A stretch of 5,959 bases of DNA from SZUA-359 sp039809125. GTDB lineage: Bacteria; Patescibacteriota; Saccharimonadia; Saccharimonadales; Saccharimonadaceae. A program made the translations under genes and the position numbers. Position 1 is the stretch's first letter. Each line of letters begins with the position of its first letter. The stretch lies in assembly GCA_039809125.1 (NCBI GenBank), contig JBDHUM010000027.1:1-5959 (forward strand), written 5' to 3'. Shown here piece after piece: positions 5,957-5,959 of the stretch. The notes under the pieces were generated by a model. The model did not search any database and was not told the DNA's origin. It was given only the letters and a program-made list of their open reading frames with translations.

Positions 5957-5959
5957 CGC

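Noticed and set aside
1..5959. CRISPR array, insertion sequence, prophage or defence cassette
   Set aside because: No regularly spaced direct repeats, transposase or integrase motifs, terminal repeats or phage-like genes were seen; the helicase-nuclease has general repair architecture and no defence-type partner next to it.

Overview
The window is a compact bacterial chromosome segment with G+C in the mid-40s (judged by eye). The best guess for its source is a member of the Candidate Phyla Radiation, most likely Saccharibacteria (TM7). The grounds are the type of cysteine-rich type IV pilin-like protein, which I recall from that group, the tight gene packing, and promoters that abut start codons. 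This assignment is an inference from memory of family features, not a search result. UGA behaves as a stop in general: the minus-strand gene ends in TGA, and none of about 78 glycines in the two long genes is encoded by TGA.

Layout, left to right. Bases 1-61 hold two GC-rich hairpins downstream (in the minus-strand sense) of a tRNA-Gln(UUG) gene at 62-136. A divergent promoter pair lies at 173-216. Next comes a type IV pilin/pseudopilin-like gene (224-739) that is intact except for one in-frame TGA at 410-412. A TrmA/RumA-family RNA m5U methyltransferase follows (766-2082, plus strand), and it overlaps by 14 bases a convergent small gene of unknown function (2069-2557, minus strand). A second divergent promoter pair at 2568-2642 separates that gene from a large UvrD-type helicase fused to a C-terminal PD-(D/E)XK nuclease (2651-5929, plus strand). 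The window ends in a perfect-consensus sigma70-type promoter (5913-5941) for an unseen downstream gene.

How the parts relate. There is no obvious single pathway: translation (tRNA-Gln, RNA methyltransferase), surface filament or secretion (pilin), and DNA repair (helicase-nuclease) sit side by side, and each gene appears to be its own transcription unit. The common thread is regulatory. All four protein genes have a recognisable -10 box ending only 7-10 bases before the chosen start codon and none has a usable Shine-Dalgarno sequence, so the mRNAs look leaderless or nearly so. The most notable single observation is the lone TGA in the otherwise open pilin gene, at a position where relatives usually carry glycine. 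No CRISPR array, insertion sequence, phage gene or defence cassette is visible.
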